Positions 42,333-50,723 of a stretch of 64,000 nt of DNA are shown here, piece after piece. Origin of the DNA: Clostridia bacterium (GTDB taxonomy: Bacteria; Bacillota; Clostridia; Christensenellales; Aristaeellaceae). The stretch covers positions 23,930 to 87,929 of the forward strand of contig JAFQHP010000046.1 in assembly GCA_017397895.1 (NCBI GenBank), written 5' to 3'. The notes under the pieces were generated by a model. That model saw only the letters and a program-made list of their open reading frames with translations. It was not told the DNA's origin and made no database searches. A program made the position numbers and the translations under genes. Each line of letters begins with the position of its first letter. The stretch's first letter is position 1.

Positions 42333-43043
42333 TTACCTCCCTCCGAAGCGGCGTTCCCTGCTGCCGAAGGCATGAAGGGCTTCGTGGTAGGCGGCCAGGT
42401 CAAAATCCGGCCACAATACCGCAGGGAACATAAACTCCGCATAGGCACATTGGTACAGTAAAAAATTGCTCAGGCGCATTTCCCCGCTGGTGCGGATCAA
42501 AAGGTCCACATCCGGCAGGCCGTGGGTATACAGGTGGCGGGCAACAGCCCCTTCGTCAATATCCTCCGGCTGCATTTCGCCCTTTTGCACCTTTTCGCAT
42601 ATTTTCCGGACGGCCATTGCAATTTCCGCCCGGCCGCCGTAATTGATGGCGATGTTCAGCTTCAGGCCGGTGTTTTTGCCCGTCCTTTCCTCCGCTTCCA
42701 TCAGCACCTGGCGCTGTTTTTCCGGCAAGCCCGCTTTATCGCCCAGAATGCGGATGCATACGTTCTTTTCGTCCAGCTCGTCAATCTCGGAAGAAAAGAA
42801 TTCCAAAATAAGCCCCATCAGCGCTTCCACCTCCTGGGGCTCCCGCTTCCAGTTTTCCGTTGAAAAAGCGTAAAGAGATAAAGCCTCGATCCCAAGATCG
42901 CTGCTTTCCCTGATAATGCTGCGCAGCGCTTCGGTGCCCTTGCGGTGCCCCATGGCCACTTTCAGCTTATGCTTTTTCGCCCAGCGGCCGTTGCCGTCCA
43001 TAATGATGGCCACATGCCGGGGCAGCTTTTCAAACGTGCTCAC
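42333..43043 (-). CDS. uppS: Isoprenyl transferase (undecaprenyl diphosphate synthase)
   Basis: A 236-residue cis-prenyltransferase that elongates farnesyl diphosphate to the C55 lipid carrier of cell-wall synthesis. Motifs: HVAIIMDGNGRWAKK with the catalytic Asp, GHRKGTEALR, LYAFSTENWKR, NYGGRAEI and DLLIRTSGEMRLSNFLL. The start is placed at GTG 43043, 8 bases after AAGGAG; the ATG at 43094 lies inside the preceding small gene. It draws precursors from the MEP genes present in this window. Confidence 0.96.
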   Translation of the reverse strand: MSTFEKLPRHVAIIMDGNGRWAKKHKLKVAMGHRKGTEALRSIIRESSDLGIEALSLYAFSTENWKREPQEVEALMGLILEFFSSEIDELDEKNVCIRILGDKAGLPEKQRQVLMEAEERTGKNTGLKLNIAINYGGRAEIAMAVRKICEKVQKGEMQPEDIDEGAVARHLYTHGLPDVDLLIRTSGEMRLSNFLLYQCAYAEFMFPAVLWPDFDLAAYHEALHAFGSRERRFGGR

Positions 43044-43048
43044 GGCGC

Positions 43049-43252
43049 TCACTCCTTCCGGGGCAGCTGTACCAGAAAACGGGATACCACCCATTCCCCT
43101 TCCCGCTGCCTGACCACATGCAAAACACCCTCCCTGTCCGTCATCTGCGCCCCTTTTTTCGGGGCACAGGTTTCGGTAATGCGGATGTTTTCATTTTCGG
43201 CCCTGCGCCTGAGCCCTTCATCAAAGGGCCTGCCAAGAACGCTTTCCGTCAT
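43049..43252 (-). CDS. Small protein between frr and uppS, unknown
   Basis: A 67-residue soluble protein (MTESVLGRPFDEGLRRRAEN start) that ends in a beta-rich stretch, GVLHVVRQREGEWVVSRFLV. The ATG overlaps the frr stop by one base (TGATG) and its own stop lies 5 bases before uppS, so it is an integral operon member. Small proteins of this style occur at this spot in other Clostridia as far as I recall, but no function is established. Confidence 0.65.
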   Translation of the reverse strand: MTESVLGRPFDEGLRRRAENENIRITETCAPKKGAQMTDREGVLHVVRQREGEWVVSRFLVQLPRKE

Positions 43253-43809
43253 CAGACAGACATGATCTCCTTTTCCTTTTCAGCGGCGATCTTATCCACG
43301 TCCTTGATCTGGGCGTCGGTGATCTTCTGCAGTTCGTCTTCTGCCTTGCGCTGATCGTCTTCGGTGATCTGGGAATCCTTCTTCAGCTTCTTGAACTGTT
43401 CCATGGCGTCGCGGCGGGCATTGCGCATGGCAACCTTGGCTTCTTCAGCGCCCTTGCGTACCACTTTGGTCAGTTCCTTGCGGCGTTCGGCGTTCAGTTC
43501 CGGCACCACCAGACGGATCACCTTGCCGTCGTTGGAGGGGTTCATGCCCAGGTCGCTCTTCTGGATGGCCTTTTCCACCAGGGGGATGGCCTTGGGATCC
43601 CACAGGGAGATGGTGAGCAGCCGGGGTTCGGGGCTGTTGATGTTGCCCATCTGCTTGAGGGGCGTGGTGCTGCCGTAATAATCCACCATAATCTTGTCCA
43701 GAATCTGGGGATTGGCGCGGCCGGCGCGCAAAGACAGCATATCCTTCTGATAGAATTCCTTCGTTTTTTCCATTTTTTCCTTGGCAGCAGTAATAACGGC
43801 GCGGTACAT
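43252..43809 (-). CDS. frr: Ribosome recycling factor
   Basis: A 185-residue protein that, with EF-G, splits post-termination ribosomes. It has exact family length and motifs: LRAGRANPQILDKIMVDYYG, the middle TISLWDPKAIPLVEKAI with downstream PSNDGKVIRLVVPELNAERR, and the C-terminal long helix ending ADELQKITDAQIKDVDKI. It is the first gene of the superoperon; pyrH, which usually precedes it, is not here. GGAGGAATG precedes the ATG. Confidence 0.98.
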   Translation of the reverse strand: MYRAVITAAKEKMEKTKEFYQKDMLSLRAGRANPQILDKIMVDYYGSTTPLKQMGNINSPEPRLLTISLWDPKAIPLVEKAIQKSDLGMNPSNDGKVIRLVVPELNAERRKELTKVVRKGAEEAKVAMRNARRDAMEQFKKLKKDSQITEDDQRKAEDELQKITDAQIKDVDKIAAEKEKEIMSV

Positions 43810-43842
43810 TGGTCATTCCTCCGTTCAATTCTGATTGTACTT

Positions 43843-43871
43843 ATTTTACTCTCTTTTTATGCATTCGTCAA
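43843..43871 (-). promoter_or_regulatory. Promoter of the frr-to-polC superoperon
   Basis: Minus strand TTGACG (43866-43871), 17 bp, TAAAAT (43843-43848). The -35 overlaps the end of the CDF exporter gene. No terminator separates that gene from frr, so read-through is also possible. Confidence 0.7.
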
Positions 43872-45061
43872 TGTGTGGATGCACCGAAATAATCCCGGTC
43901 AAAATGCACCACACAGCGGTAGCGGGGGTCCATGGTGCGGGCGTGGGCCTGGATGCCGGAAAGGAGATGATCGGTCTTTTTCATGCCGGCAGGCAGCACC
44001 ACGTCGAAAATGAGGTTGATGTGCTTATCCCCCGGCACCCGGCGAAAATCGTGCAATTGCAGGGGCGTTTCCAGGGAGGCAAGATAATCCGCCATCTTCC
44101 GCCTTGCTTCCTCTGTTTTTTCATCGCCGGACACCACAGGGTCCATATGGATGCAGATGGGCAGCAGCAGCTTTTCCCCCATCTCCCTTTCGGCGGTATC
44201 AATCACTTCGTGGATTTCCACCAGGTTGCTCTCGCTGTCCACCTCCGCATGGACGGAAGCCATACACCGGCCCGGGCCGTAATCGTGGATCACCAGGTCA
44301 TGCACCCCCAGGATGCCGGGGTATTCCATCAGCATGCTGACAATCTTCTGGCCCAGCTCCCTGTCCGGCCTGCCGCCAAGGAGACGGTTGATGGTGTCGG
44401 ACAGTACGTCCCAGGCGGCCTTCAATACAAGCAGCGCCACCAGCACGCCGGCATAGCCGTCCAGCGGCCAGCCCGTCACATGGGAAAGCAGGGTGGCCAG
44501 GGTGATGGCGGTAGTGGAAATGGCGTCGCCCATGGAGTCCTTGGCTGCGGCCAGGAGGGTGGGGTTATCGGTCATCTTGCCCAGGCGGCGGTAAAACACG
44601 CTCATCCAGGCCTTCACCACCACACCGATCACCAGCAGCAAAAAGGACAAAACCGAGAAAGCAGACGCCTTACCGGCAATGATGCTTTCCACACCGGATT
44701 TGATCAATTCTACCCCGAAAAAGGCAATCAGCACGCCCACAGCCAGGGCACCCAGATACTCAATGCGGCCATGGCCGAAGGGATGATCCTCATCCTGGGG
44801 TTTTTGCGCCATGCGCACGGATACCAGGGCAATGATGCTGCCCCCGGCATCGGACAAATTGTTCACACCGTCCGCCGTCACAGCCACCGAGCCGATCATA
44901 AAGCCCAGCAGCATTTTCATCACGCTTAAAATAATGTTCAGCGCCATGCCGGTGGCGGAGCCCAGGGTGCCGATGGCCTTGCGGGTTTCCTGATCCGGGA
45001 TCACCCCCACGGTGTTTTCCGGCAGCTTTACAAACCGCTTCAGCAAATAATCGGTAATCAT
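43868..45061 (-). CDS. Cation diffusion facilitator (probable manganese exporter)
   Basis: A 397-residue six-helix CDF exporter. The transmembrane metal site residues are N-x3-D in DGVNNLSDAGGS (second helix) and D-x3-D in KDSMGDAIST (fifth), a combination reported for manganese-type CDFs such as Bacillus MneP, and HPFGHGRIEYLG lies in the loop. The C-terminal cytoplasmic domain is unusually long, about 200 residues, roughly twice the usual, with HDLVIHDYGPGR and a second part. The start overlaps the FAD synthetase stop (ATGA). Metal assignment is inference. Confidence 0.85.
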   Translation of the reverse strand: MITDYLLKRFVKLPENTVGVIPDQETRKAIGTLGSATGMALNIILSVMKMLLGFMIGSVAVTADGVNNLSDAGGSIIALVSVRMAQKPQDEDHPFGHGRIEYLGALAVGVLIAFFGVELIKSGVESIIAGKASAFSVLSFLLLVIGVVVKAWMSVFYRRLGKMTDNPTLLAAAKDSMGDAISTTAITLATLLSHVTGWPLDGYAGVLVALLVLKAAWDVLSDTINRLLGGRPDRELGQKIVSMLMEYPGILGVHDLVIHDYGPGRCMASVHAEVDSESNLVEIHEVIDTAEREMGEKLLLPICIHMDPVVSGDEKTEEARRKMADYLASLETPLQLHDFRRVPGDKHINLIFDVVLPAGMKKTDHLLSGIQAHARTMDPRYRCVVHFDRDYFGASTH

Positions 45062-45603
45062 TCTTTCACCTGCTTCCAATGGGCGGGCGCCGGGCGGCCC
45101 AGCAGCCTGTGCACCTTTTCCACATCCCCTGCCTGCAGGGCCAGGCGAATGGCGGTGGAGGAAATCTTTTCCCCCTCCAGGCACACATCCTCTACCTTTT
45201 CAAAGCCCACGCCTTTATCCCGGCACATTTTTTCCAGGGCATTGGCATCCCAGCCGCCCTTGTGGCCAAAGCGGTGGTCTTCCCCGCACACCACATACCG
45301 GGCGCCGATTTCACAAAGCACAATCTCTTCAAAAAAACGGTCCCCCGTCATGGCCCGCATTGCTTCATCAAATACCGTCACGTGCACTTCCTCCGCCCCA
45401 TAGGCACGAAGCAGCGCCGCCCTTTCTTCCAGGGAGGTGATGGCCTGCTTGAAGGGAGAAGGGGAACGGTCAAAGGTATGCACGCAAAGGGGCAGCCCCA
45501 GCCTTTGCGCAGCCTGCTTCCCGGCCTGCAAAAGCGCCTGATGGCCCAGGTGCAGCCCGTCAAAAAAACCAAGACACAATACGCAGCCCTGCTTTTCCAT
45601 CAT
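45058..45603 (-). CDS. FAD synthetase, monofunctional (RibF N-terminal module only)
   Basis: A 181-residue adenylyltransferase domain making FAD from FMN and ATP. LGFFDGLHLGHQALL is the nucleotide-binding HxGH region, GEDHRFGHKGG and ISSTAIRLAL are the other two family motifs. Bifunctional RibF is about 310 residues; here the protein stops at LLGRPAPAHWKQVKE, just past the LGRP motif where the riboflavin kinase domain would begin. The following bases encode an overlapping CDF exporter, so no kinase remnant is left. The kinase must be elsewhere, or FMN comes from another route. Confidence 0.85.
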   Translation of the reverse strand: MMEKQGCVLCLGFFDGLHLGHQALLQAGKQAAQRLGLPLCVHTFDRSPSPFKQAITSLEERAALLRAYGAEEVHVTVFDEAMRAMTGDRFFEEIVLCEIGARYVVCGEDHRFGHKGGWDANALEKMCRDKGVGFEKVEDVCLEGEKISSTAIRLALQAGDVEKVHRLLGRPAPAHWKQVKE

Positions 45604-45691
45604 CCACTCCCCTTTCCACGCCTATAATATGAAGGCATTGCTTTGCTCGTGAATTTTATTTTACCACACTTTTCCCCATCCTGCAACGAAA

Positions 45692-45715
45692 ACAAAAAAC
45701 CGGCACTCGCCGGTT
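45692..45715 (-). terminator. Intrinsic terminator after the flavin reductase gene
   Basis: Minus strand AACCGGC (45709-45715) pairs with GCCGGTT (45698-45704), followed by a U-rich tract. It separates the flavin reductase transcript from the FAD synthetase gene. Confidence 0.8.
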
Positions 45716-46266
45716 CATTGCAGGAAATCACCAATCGTCCCCAGATGACGATGCAGGGAATGGTAATCCCCGGAATAGATAACAGGGTCCAGCTGTGTCA
45801 GGTCCGGCTCCCCCGTCATATCCACCCGTTCATCCACCGTCACATTGCGCACATGGCAGAAGAAGGTTTCGCTTTCCCCTGTCACCACGCTCCCGGCCAC
45901 CTCCAGTTCATACACAAAGGGGCTTTCGTCCAGTACCGGCACCGGCAGCACTTCTCCTTCCGAAACACCGCAGGCCATGCCCGTCTTTTCTCCGTCGTTG
46001 CCGGAAACATTGCCCAGCCGATCCACCAGAGGCAGCAGGGACACCGACACCAGGTTTGCCGAAAGCAACCCGGTGGCCTGCACATTTTTCCGGGTCTTTT
46101 TATCCCCGTAGAGGCTGATGACGATCAGGTATTCCTGTCCATCATGGGTAACGCTCAGCCAGGTGATGGGAGCAAAATTGTTCTGCCCTGCCTGATCCCT
46201 GGTGCCAATGAGAAACATGGGCTGCACGCACATGGAATGATCCCTGCCCATGCTTTTGCGCTTCAT
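45715..46266 (-). CDS. Flavin reductase-like (FMN-binding split barrel) protein
   Basis: A 183-residue protein of the flavin reductase/DIM6-NTAB group. NFAPITWLSVTHDGQEYLIVISL matches the family pattern in which the N-terminal strand-turn contacts FMN phosphate, and TRKNVQATGLLSANLVS is the usual second block. It may reduce flavins with NAD(P)H or act as a flavoprotein electron carrier. It lies 15 bases downstream of a regulator that carries its own flavin-type barrel, in one transcript. GGAGGGAAAAG precedes the ATG. Confidence 0.8.
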   Translation of the reverse strand: MKRKSMGRDHSMCVQPMFLIGTRDQAGQNNFAPITWLSVTHDGQEYLIVISLYGDKKTRKNVQATGLLSANLVSVSLLPLVDRLGNVSGNDGEKTGMACGVSEGEVLPVPVLDESPFVYELEVAGSVVTGESETFFCHVRNVTVDERVDMTGEPDLTQLDPVIYSGDYHSLHRHLGTIGDFLQ

Positions 46267-46281
46267 AAGCTTTTCCCTCCT

Positions 46282-46878
46282 TCATTTCAGGCTGATGCTG
46301 TCCGCCAGAATACGAAACAGCGCCAGCGCCTGCCGCATATCCCCGGCATATTCCTGGCTGATCATGGGATAGAGCGCTTCCATTTCCGCCAGGGCCTCCG
46401 GGCTGATATCCGGCATCACCCGGCCGGCCACCCGCACCCATTTGCGTTCCTCCAGATGGTAGGCCGCCAGCTCCACATAAGCATTGTCTGTCATCTCCCG
46501 GTACACCTGCTTTCGCCTGTCCGTGGCCAGGATCAGATCCCCGCCCTGCAGGGCAATCATCCCCATGGGCCGAAGACTTGGCTTTTCACCCCTGCAGGTG
46601 GCCAGAAAAAAATACCCGCAGCTACGAATAAAGCGGAAGGCTTCTCCCGCCGCCATCCTGTCCTGCTGCCCCAGCCGGTCATCTGTGATATTCAGCAGAT
46701 AATCCACACTGCAGCCAAACAGCTTGCTGAGCCGGATCAATTTCTCCGTTTCCGGAAAAGCGCTGTCCATCTCCCACCGGGATACCGATTGCCTGGATAC
46801 CCCCAGCATTTCGGCCAGCTGCTCCTGGGTCCATCCTCCGGCCCTTCGGCAAGCCCCGATCCTTTCGCCTGACGTCAT
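46282..46878 (-). CDS. XRE-family regulator fused to a pyridoxamine-oxidase-like flavin barrel
   Basis: A 198-residue protein with an N-terminal Cro/C1 helix-turn-helix (about 5-60; WTQEQLAEMLGVSRQSVSRWE is the HTH) and a C-terminal domain (about 75-165) resembling the PNPOx-like split barrel: GYFFLATCRGEKPSLRPMG, GDLILATDRRKQVYREM and WVRVAGRV match the strand pattern that binds FMN. The fusion suggests a transcription factor that senses flavin or redox state. It is transcribed with the flavin reductase gene. A weak -10 TACAAT lies near 46901-46906. Confidence 0.8.
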   Translation of the reverse strand: MTSGERIGACRRAGGWTQEQLAEMLGVSRQSVSRWEMDSAFPETEKLIRLSKLFGCSVDYLLNITDDRLGQQDRMAAGEAFRFIRSCGYFFLATCRGEKPSLRPMGMIALQGGDLILATDRRKQVYREMTDNAYVELAAYHLEERKWVRVAGRVMPDISPEALAEMEALYPMISQEYAGDMRQALALFRILADSISLK

Positions 46879-47033
46879 CCGATCCCCTCCTTACCCCTCC
46901 ATTGTACTCCACCCACTGGCAAAAAGGAAGACATCCCAGGTTGCGCCCTGCTGCATTTGCATTACCTTGCTTCACAAAAAGAATTTCCGGTCATTTTGTG
47001 CAGAAAAAAGCGCAAATAATATCCTTTTCCATC

Positions 47034-47062
47034 TTGCAAAATGCTATAGCTTGGGATATAAT
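47034..47062 (+). promoter_or_regulatory. Promoter of the mannan-utilisation genes, with inverted repeat
   Basis: TTGCAA (47034-47039), 17 bp, TATAAT (47057-47062). Right after it TTAAC (47067-47071) and GTTAA (47076-47080) form an inverted repeat over the start region, a possible operator for the LacI-type regulator encoded in the same cluster, although it lacks the usual central CG. Confidence 0.65.
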
Positions 47063-47115
47063 GAAGTTAACAAAGGTTAAATCAGATTAAATTTTCTCGA
47101 AAGGATGAATTGCCC

Positions 47116-48585
47116 ATGCGTCGTTTCATCAGCATCCTGCTGCTTGTCAGCATGGCCCTTTCGCTGCTTCCTGCCGTACAGGCAGAGGACAGCGTTATCA
47201 AGCTGGAAGCAGAAAAGGCGGAAAAAACCGGCTCTGTCACCACCTCCCTCCAGCAGGGCACCATTGGCAAAAGCCTGGGCGGCGAAGGGGACGGGCTGAT
47301 TTTCACAGTGGAAATCCCGGAAGAAGGCTTCTGGGACATGACTGCCCATTGCTATTCCGCCGGCGGCGCCTACAAGGAAAACTATGTGAAGGTGGACGGC
47401 CAGAGTGTGGGCACGCTCATCACCGAATGGCCCATATATTACGACTGCGAAGTGCCCCGCATTTTCATGACCGAAGGCAGCCATCAATTGTCCATCGAGG
47501 CCTACTGGGGCTACACCACCATCGACTACATCACCCTCACCCCGGCGGCTGAGCTGCCTGCGGACATCTACGAGATCTCCCCCACCCTCATCAACCCCAA
47601 CGCCTCCGAAAATGCCCGCAGGCTGATGAACTACCTGTGCGACATCTACGGCGAATACGTCTTATCCGGCCAGTATTGCGACCGGGGCATGACCGGCATG
47701 GAAATGAAGGCCATCAAAAAGGCCACCGGCTTTTATCCCGCCGTGCTGGGCATGGACATGATGGATTACTCCCCCTACCGGGTCACCCGGGGCGCCAAGT
47801 CCGTCACGGTGGATGAAGCGCTGGAATACTGGGAAAAGCAGGGCGGCATCATCACCCTGGCCTGGCACTGGGGTGTGGACGGCCAGTACATCCTGGATGG
47901 CCGGGATGAAAACGGCAATCCCCGCTGGTGGGGCAATTTCTACACCAAGAACGTTACTTTCGACCTGGAAAAGGCCCTCAGCGGCGAAGACCCAGAAGGC
48001 TACCAGATGCTGCTGGACGGCATTGATGCCATTTCGCTGCAAATGAAAAAGCTGCAGGAAAAAGACGTGCCGATCCTCTGGCGGCCTTTGCACGAAGCCA
48101 GCGGCGGCTGGTTCTGGTGGGGCGCCAAGGGCCCCGAAGCCTGCAAGGAACTGTGGATCCTCATGTATGACCGGATGACCAACTACCACGGCCTCAACAA
48201 CCTCATCTGGCTGTGGAACGGCCAGGATGCGGACTGGTACCCCGGGGATGAATATGTGGACATCATCGGCGAAGATATCTACCCCGACGCCCATGCCCAT
48301 TCTTCCGAATCCACCCGCTTTTTGCAGGCCGCCGGCTATACCGACAGCCGCAAGATGATCGTGCTTTCCGAAAACGGCACCATGCCGGACCCGGACCTGA
48401 TGCTCCGGGACGGCACATTGTGGGGCTTCTTCGCCACCTGGAGCGGCGATTTCGTCATCCACAGCGGCACAGCCCTTTCCAACAAATACACCGACGAAGA
48501 AATGCTGAAAAAGATCTTCAACCACGACCTGGTGCTCACCCGGGAAGAAGTGCCGGATATCCGCACCTATCCCCTGCCCCAATAA
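47116..48585 (+). CDS. Secreted GH26 beta-mannanase with N-terminal carbohydrate-binding-like domain
   Basis: A 489-residue exported enzyme. A signal peptide (RRFISILLLVSMALS... ending VQA, about 1-23) is followed by a beta-sandwich like CBM35/CBM6 (about 28-142), then a GH26 catalytic barrel (about 155-485). Acid/base Glu327 is in LWRPLHEASGGWFWW and nucleophile Glu419 in MIVLSENG, with GIITLAWHWG and IWLWNGQDADWYPG as further family motifs. It would cut beta-1,4-mannan outside the cell. ATG 47116 is used (AAGGA 10 bases upstream); a TTG at 47110 is an alternative. It leads a cluster with GH130 and LacI genes. Confidence 0.92.
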   Translation: MRRFISILLLVSMALSLLPAVQAEDSVIKLEAEKAEKTGSVTTSLQQGTIGKSLGGEGDGLIFTVEIPEEGFWDMTAHCYSAGGAYKENYVKVDGQSVGTLITEWPIYYDCEVPRIFMTEGSHQLSIEAYWGYTTIDYITLTPAAELPADIYEISPTLINPNASENARRLMNYLCDIYGEYVLSGQYCDRGMTGMEMKAIKKATGFYPAVLGMDMMDYSPYRVTRGAKSVTVDEALEYWEKQGGIITLAWHWGVDGQYILDGRDENGNPRWWGNFYTKNVTFDLEKALSGEDPEGYQMLLDGIDAISLQMKKLQEKDVPILWRPLHEASGGWFWWGAKGPEACKELWILMYDRMTNYHGLNNLIWLWNGQDADWYPGDEYVDIIGEDIYPDAHAHSSESTRFLQAAGYTDSRKMIVLSENGTMPDPDLMLRDGTLWGFFATWSGDFVIHSGTALSNKYTDEEMLKKIFNHDLVLTREEVPDIRTYPLPQ

Positions 48586-48643
48586 CCCTTGCGTCCCCAA
48601 TCATTGACCATATAAAAAACAAGAACGAAAGGAAGATGCATCC

Positions 48644-49666
48644 ATGCCCAAGTATCAGATCATCGCCCCCGCTCTCCCCAATATCCCCTGGCAGGAAAAG
48701 CCCGCCGACGCCAAGAACAGCCCCCTGTGGCGCTACAACGAAAACCCCATCATCGACCGTAACCCCGTGCCCGGCGTGGCCCGCATTTTCAACTCCGCCG
48801 TCATGCCCTATGAAGACGGCTTCATCGGCGTGTTCCGGGGCGAACAGGTGAACGGCATCCCCCACATTTACCTGGGCCGCAGCAAGGACGCCATCCACTG
48901 GGATATTGACGAAGAAAAGATCCCCTTTGTGGATGAAGACGGCAATTCCTTCATGCCCTACTACGCCTATGACCCCCGCCTGGTGAAGGTGGACGACACC
49001 TATTACATCATGTGGTGCCAGGATTTCTACGGCGCTGCCATCGGCGTGGCCAAAACCCAGGATTTCAAAACCTTCACCCGCATTGAAAACCCCTTCCTGC
49101 CCTTCAACCGCAACGCTGTCCTCTTCCCCCGGAAGATTGGCGGCAATTTCGTCATGATGAGCCGCCCCTCCGACAGCGGCCACACCCCCTTCGGCGATAT
49201 TTTCATCAGTGAAAGCCCGGATATGAAATACTGGGGCAAGCATCGCCATGTGATGAGCCGGGGCAGCGAATGGTGGGAAAGCCTGAAAATCGGCGGCGGC
49301 GCAGCTCCCATTGAAACCAGCGAAGGCTGGCTGCTTTTCTACCACGGCGTGGCCGGCACCTGCAACGGCTATGTGTACTCCATCGGCGGCGCCATCCTCG
49401 ATATCGATAACCCCTCCGTGGTAAAGTATCGCTGCGAAAACTGGCTGCTCACCCCCGAAAAGTGGTATGAAGAGCGGGGTTTTGTGCCCAATGTGTGCTT
49501 CCCCTGCGCCACGCTGCATGACCCTGAATCCGGCAAGATCGCCGTGTATTACGGCGCTGCGGACAGCTATGTGGGCCTGGCTTTCGGTCAGGTGGATGAA
49601 ATCATTGATTACATCAAAAATAACAGCAAAGTGAACGATAACGACACCGAAATCGGCCGCAGGTAA
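48644..49666 (+). CDS. GH130 mannoside phosphorylase
   Basis: A 340-residue cytoplasmic five-bladed beta-propeller of glycoside hydrolase family 130, which phosphorolyses beta-1,4-mannosidic bonds to give mannose 1-phosphate. The proton donor Asp110 is in YYAYDPRL, and RNAVLFPRKI, SRPSDSGHTPFGDI and LLFYHGV are the phosphate and sugar-binding blocks. The sequence looks closer to the mannooligosaccharide phosphorylase branch (RaMP2-like) than to the mannosylglucose one, but that needs a tree. It follows the secreted GH26 mannanase, so together they give external cutting and internal phosphorolysis. GAAAGGAAG precedes the ATG. Confidence 0.9.
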   Translation: MPKYQIIAPALPNIPWQEKPADAKNSPLWRYNENPIIDRNPVPGVARIFNSAVMPYEDGFIGVFRGEQVNGIPHIYLGRSKDAIHWDIDEEKIPFVDEDGNSFMPYYAYDPRLVKVDDTYYIMWCQDFYGAAIGVAKTQDFKTFTRIENPFLPFNRNAVLFPRKIGGNFVMMSRPSDSGHTPFGDIFISESPDMKYWGKHRHVMSRGSEWWESLKIGGGAAPIETSEGWLLFYHGVAGTCNGYVYSIGGAILDIDNPSVVKYRCENWLLTPEKWYEERGFVPNVCFPCATLHDPESGKIAVYYGAADSYVGLAFGQVDEIIDYIKNNSKVNDNDTEIGRR

Positions 49667-50700
49667 TGCCTATGGCACAGCATAAGAACAATGTGCGCAT
49701 GTCCGATATCGCCCGGGAGCTGAACATCAGCACCGTGGCGGTATCCAAGGCACTGAACAATCAAAAGGGCGTAAGCGAAGAGCTGCGTGCCCGGGTGAAG
49801 GCGCTGGCCGAGCAAATGGGCTACCGCTCCCCCGCCCAGATGCGCCGCCTCCAGGGCAAAACCGATTACAATATCGGCGTTCTGATCCACACCAACTACC
49901 TGGGCAGCAATGACGCCTTCTACTGGAAGCTGTACCAGGAAGTAACCGCCCGGGCCATGAAGAAGGACTGCTTTGTGCTGCTGGAGCTGCTCAGCCATGA
50001 GGACGCAAAGGCCCACCGCCTGCCCAAACTGATCACCGAAAACAAGGCGGACGGCCTGATCATCATCGGCAAACCCCCCTTCGATTACGCCAAGGCCCTC
50101 AAGGGCGCATGGCAAAAGCCCATCGTGTATCTGGATTTTTACGATTCCGATATCTCCGCCGATTCCGTGCTGTCCAACAGCTTCTACGGCACCTTCCTCC
50201 TCACCCAATACCTCATTGAGCGGGGACACAGGAACATCGGCTTCGTGGGCACCCTCTGCGCCACCGACTCCATTACCGACCGCTACCTGGGCTTCACCAA
50301 GGCCATGCTGGAGCATAAGCTGCCCATCCGGGAAGAATGGATCCTGCCGGACCGGGATAAAAACACCGGCCTGTCCATCCCCATCCCCCTGCCGGAAGAA
50401 ATGCCCACGGCCTTCGTGTGCAACTGCGATTTCACCGCTGCAGCCTTCATCCATCAATTGCAGCAGCAGGGCATCCGGGTGCCCATGGATGTATCGGTGG
50501 TGGGCTTCGATAACTACCTCACCTCCGCCGTGCCCCATACGCCCCTGACCACTTACTCCGTGGACCTGCACGAAATGGCCCATATTGCCGTGCGTGCGGT
50601 GCTCAAGCGCATCATGGGCGAGCCCTGGAAGCAGTGCATGCACATCACCGACGGTCAGCTGATCGAAAACGGCAGCGTGCGGGATCTGCGCTATCCCTGA
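49666..50700 (+). CDS. LacI-family transcriptional regulator
   Basis: A 344-residue repressor: HTH plus hinge (about 10-65; RMSDIARELNISTVAVSKALN is the recognition HTH), then a periplasmic-binding-protein-like sensor domain with NIGVLIHTNYLG, GLIIIGKPPF, RGHRNIGFVGT and VSVVGFDNY. The ATG overlaps the GH130 stop (TAATG); a second ATG at 49672 is possible. Being last in the mannan cluster, it probably controls it in response to a manno-oligosaccharide or mannose phosphate. Confidence 0.92.
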   Translation: MPMAQHKNNVRMSDIARELNISTVAVSKALNNQKGVSEELRARVKALAEQMGYRSPAQMRRLQGKTDYNIGVLIHTNYLGSNDAFYWKLYQEVTARAMKKDCFVLLELLSHEDAKAHRLPKLITENKADGLIIIGKPPFDYAKALKGAWQKPIVYLDFYDSDISADSVLSNSFYGTFLLTQYLIERGHRNIGFVGTLCATDSITDRYLGFTKAMLEHKLPIREEWILPDRDKNTGLSIPIPLPEEMPTAFVCNCDFTAAAFIHQLQQQGIRVPMDVSVVGFDNYLTSAVPHTPLTTYSVDLHEMAHIAVRAVLKRIMGEPWKQCMHITDGQLIENGSVRDLRYP

Positions 50701-50723
50701 CCCTCCCATTCCCCAACCACCCA

